Source of the DNA: Moraxellaceae bacterium
GTDB lineage: Bacteria; Pseudomonadota; Gammaproteobacteria; Pseudomonadales; Moraxellaceae
DNA: 64,000 nucleotides
NCBI GenBank assembly: GCA_020697295.1
Contig: JAJFBF010000004.1
Location: 1 to 64,000, forward strand
Reading direction: 5' to 3'
Shown: positions 62,154 through 64,000 of the stretch, one piece after another
Numbering within the stretch: position 1 is the first letter of the stretch
How the letters are laid out: every line of letters begins with the position of its first letter
The notes under the pieces: generated by a model
What the model saw: the letters and a program-made list of their open reading frames with translations, nothing else
What the model was told of the DNA's origin: nothing
Databases searched by the model: none
Position numbers and translations under genes: made by a program

Positions 62154-63794
62154 ATGAAGTATCTTTTTGGTTCTGGTCAAAAGGGTGGCGTAAATCGGAT
62201 TTCTTCATTTTTGCAATTTTTGTGGAGAGAAAGACGGACATGGTTAGCCATTTTTGTGCTGGCTTTCCTGTATGGCTATGTAATTGGGGTAATACGTGGC
62301 AGTGGTGAGTGGCTCTATGTTGATGAGGTGGGAGGCAATAATTTTTTTTGGGGAGATGACGCCTATCGCTGGTTCCTGGCGCGCTCTGCTTGGATTAAAC
62401 CGGATGCATACTGGTTCAATTTTGCCTTGCCGGTATGGCTCTTTCTGGAAGGAGTGCTTGTAACATTAAGTCAGAATGACTTGCTCCATGCCCGCTATAT
62501 AAAAGCGGTACTAACAGCCGTCTCTGTCATTCTTGTTTACAGGACCTGCATCAGACTGGGTCTGGCGCGCTGGGCAGCTTCCGCAGGAGCCTTCCTGCTG
62601 GCGACAATGCCGCTATATGTCTTCATGGGGATGAGCTTCTATGGAGAGTCATGGTTGGCGTTCTTAATGACGGCCTCCATGTATTGCTACGTTCATGGGC
62701 ATAAAAAGTGGTTCTTGCTGATCGTTTCAGTAATGCCCCTGGTGCGGCCAGAAAGCATTTTGTTGATATTGACTTTTTCGGCAATTTATCTGCACCAGAG
62801 AAACTGGCGATATGTCGTGGCATTGCTTTCTTGCGGAGGCATCTTCTTCCTTTCTATTTTTGCCTTTTCTGAGCCCGCTGCATTTTTTGGCTGGCGTGCC
62901 GAGGCATCAAGGGTCTACCAGGCGCAAGGCGAATTTTATGGGTGGGGGGGGCGAAACCTGTTGGATGTATTTGCCGTGCCTTTGGTTATCCCCGCCCTGA
63001 TCGGCATGGCGACACAGAAGGTTCGTCCACTGTATGGGTTTTGTATTGGGGCGCTGCTGTTCGTCCTGATCAGGACGATTCTCTATTCGAGCAATATTGG
63101 TTTTTTTGAGTCTCGTTACTACTCTCCGCTGATGCCGATTGTAATAGTGGGATTCGTGGGCTTCATAAGCAGTGTTCATGACCTGATTGAAAAAAATGGT
63201 TTTTTCGGCAGGAGTCCATATTTTCCCTTAGTGACCTTGGTCGTTCTTGTTTTTGGCTGCCACTTTTACTCCCTGACAACGCTCAGGACGGCCCTTGTTT
63301 TGGGCATCGAACATGGCACTCCATTTCGCCATCTTTCGACGAATTGGGAGGAGGGCGGGAAACTGTATGGGCTTTCACTGGAGGAAAAGGCTTATTTCAG
63401 GGAGTACGCCGACGTTGCCGTGAAAATGCTGACGATGAATCCGGATATAAAGGTTCTGGTGGTCGGGAATATTCAAGTTTTCTACTTTCTTGACCCGGAA
63501 TTGATTCCGACGCATGTTCGGGTTGTCTTTAGTCCTTTTGCACGGCCTCATTTGAAGGATATTTTTACGGCATCCCAGGCTTCAGGCTATTTTGCCGAGC
63601 CCCCTTTCTACGGCTATTTCAATTTGACTGACCCCACCTATGAGAAGGATAAAATTCTCTATCTGGATTATTTCCCCTATGCCGATTACCCCTATAAATG
63701 GCGGATAGGCGGAAGTAGGATGTCCGGACCAAATGATATATTCCTGTTTGGTGGGCATTTTCTTGGAATGAAGGGCAGTGAAGTTATTAGGTGA
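62154..63794 (+). CDS. Multi-spanning membrane protein, GT-C-like (tandem paralogue B)
   Basis: A 546-residue paralogue of the preceding gene, starting 7 bases after its stop. Shared blocks include the loop motif GDDAYRWFLARSAWIKPDAY, MSFYGESWLAFLM, NDLLHARYIKAVLTA, EEGGKLYGLSLEEKAYFREY and GPNDIFLFGGHFLGM. Helix layout and the C-terminal soluble part are the same. It is less AT-rich than paralogue A, so the copies have diverged in composition as well as sequence. Both probably belong to a surface-glycan or protein-glycosylation locus that continues to the right. Downstream, a truncated gene begins after 8 bases. Confidence 0.83.
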   Translation: MKYLFGSGQKGGVNRISSFLQFLWRERRTWLAIFVLAFLYGYVIGVIRGSGEWLYVDEVGGNNFFWGDDAYRWFLARSAWIKPDAYWFNFALPVWLFLEGVLVTLSQNDLLHARYIKAVLTAVSVILVYRTCIRLGLARWAASAGAFLLATMPLYVFMGMSFYGESWLAFLMTASMYCYVHGHKKWFLLIVSVMPLVRPESILLILTFSAIYLHQRNWRYVVALLSCGGIFFLSIFAFSEPAAFFGWRAEASRVYQAQGEFYGWGGRNLLDVFAVPLVIPALIGMATQKVRPLYGFCIGALLFVLIRTILYSSNIGFFESRYYSPLMPIVIVGFVGFISSVHDLIEKNGFFGRSPYFPLVTLVVLVFGCHFYSLTTLRTALVLGIEHGTPFRHLSTNWEEGGKLYGLSLEEKAYFREYADVAVKMLTMNPDIKVLVVGNIQVFYFLDPELIPTHVRVVFSPFARPHLKDIFTASQASGYFAEPPFYGYFNLTDPTYEKDKILYLDYFPYADYPYKWRIGGSRMSGPNDIFLFGGHFLGMKGSEVIR

Positions 63795-63802
63795 GAGTGG
63801 CG

Positions 63803-64000
63803 ATGCGACCATATTTTAATAGTCATCAAGGTGTATACAGTGGAAATCAGCCCTGCTTTTACAGAAAAGAGGATGTTGATGGGGTTTCCACATTAGAGCG
63901 GGGAAGTGAAGTAATTTTCAAAGAGCTTGTCGAAAACCTTCTGGATAGTAAAAAAAGGAAGGCGTGTTTTCAGAAGTTCTCGTTGGGTGGGCAGGAGGGT
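63803..64000 (+). CDS. Partial gene at the right edge, possibly aspartyl/asparaginyl hydroxylase-like
   Basis: An ATG frame open for 66 codons to the end of the window, 8 bases after paralogue B, so probably in the same mRNA. The visible N-terminus contains FYRKEDVDGVSTLERGSEVI followed by FKELVENLL. This pattern (Phe-Tyr, then an acidic helix before E-V-I-x-x-E-L) resembles the start of aspartyl/asparaginyl beta-hydroxylase (LpxO-like) proteins, but the iron-binding region lies beyond the window. A GAG-rich stretch gives a weak ribosome site. The assignment is tentative. Confidence 0.55.
   Translation, partial: MRPYFNSHQGVYSGNQPCFYRKEDVDGVSTLERGSEVIFKELVENLLDSKKRKACFQKFSLGGQEG

Overview
The window reads as chromosomal DNA of a GC-rich, aerobic, catabolically versatile gammaproteobacterium, probably Pseudomonadales in the broad sense. 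Support comes from gene content and order: rmf beside pyrD and rlmL, the run nadK / yeaC-like / DUF2797 / pepN, a liuR-ivd-liuBCD leucine operon, and a prpR-prpB-prpC-acnD-prpF methylcitrate operon. No rRNA, tRNA, CRISPR array, insertion sequence or phage gene was seen.

Layout. 1-5.0 kb: the 3' part of etfA, a small hydrophilic ORF, an MBL-fold hydrolase overlapping an enoyl-CoA hydratase/isomerase, yaaA and a WYL regulator. 5.0-9.8 kb: a ComEA-type helix-hairpin-helix protein, a carboxylesterase, and a Tat-exported small subunit paired with a GMC oxidoreductase. 9.9-16.0 kb: the leucine/isovalerate operon on the minus strand with its MerR-type regulator and a perfect 16-bp operator. 16.1-20.0 kb: an NAD(P)-binding protein, rraA, a META-domain lipoprotein, mdh, a QueD/PTPS-family enzyme and a 31-residue acidic ORF. 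20.3-28.3 kb: a coiled-coil protein, a double cyclic-nucleotide-binding plus rhodanese protein, nadK, a YeaC-type protein, two conserved unknowns and pepN, with a REP cluster between.

28.9-38.8 kb: a PhoD-like phosphatase, then a DUF1302 / DUF1329 / YCF48-like / RND-MMPL module that looks like an envelope transport system for a hydrophobic substrate. 39.0-43.8 kb: pyrD, rmf, rlmL, a glutaredoxin-like protein and a TatD nuclease. 44.0-51.0 kb: the methylcitrate operon for propionyl-CoA, with two ATTGTCNACAAT operators flanking a good sigma70-type promoter and REP elements in two gaps. Propionyl-CoA use fits the odd-chain, branched-chain and possibly sterol-like catabolism suggested by the acyl-CoA genes.

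51.5-57.7 kb holds the most novel-looking region: four tightly packed genes for large secreted proteins without recognised enzymatic domains. They share an N-terminal motif of the form LDDxE(L/M)xxVxG just after the export signal, and the three with internal cysteines in number carry closely spaced cysteine pairs. It is followed by a glycan-type region: a GT2 glycosyltransferase, a TMTC-like membrane protein with TPRs, and from about 60.3 kb a clearly AT-richer segment with two tandem paralogous multi-spanning membrane proteins and a truncated gene at the right edge.
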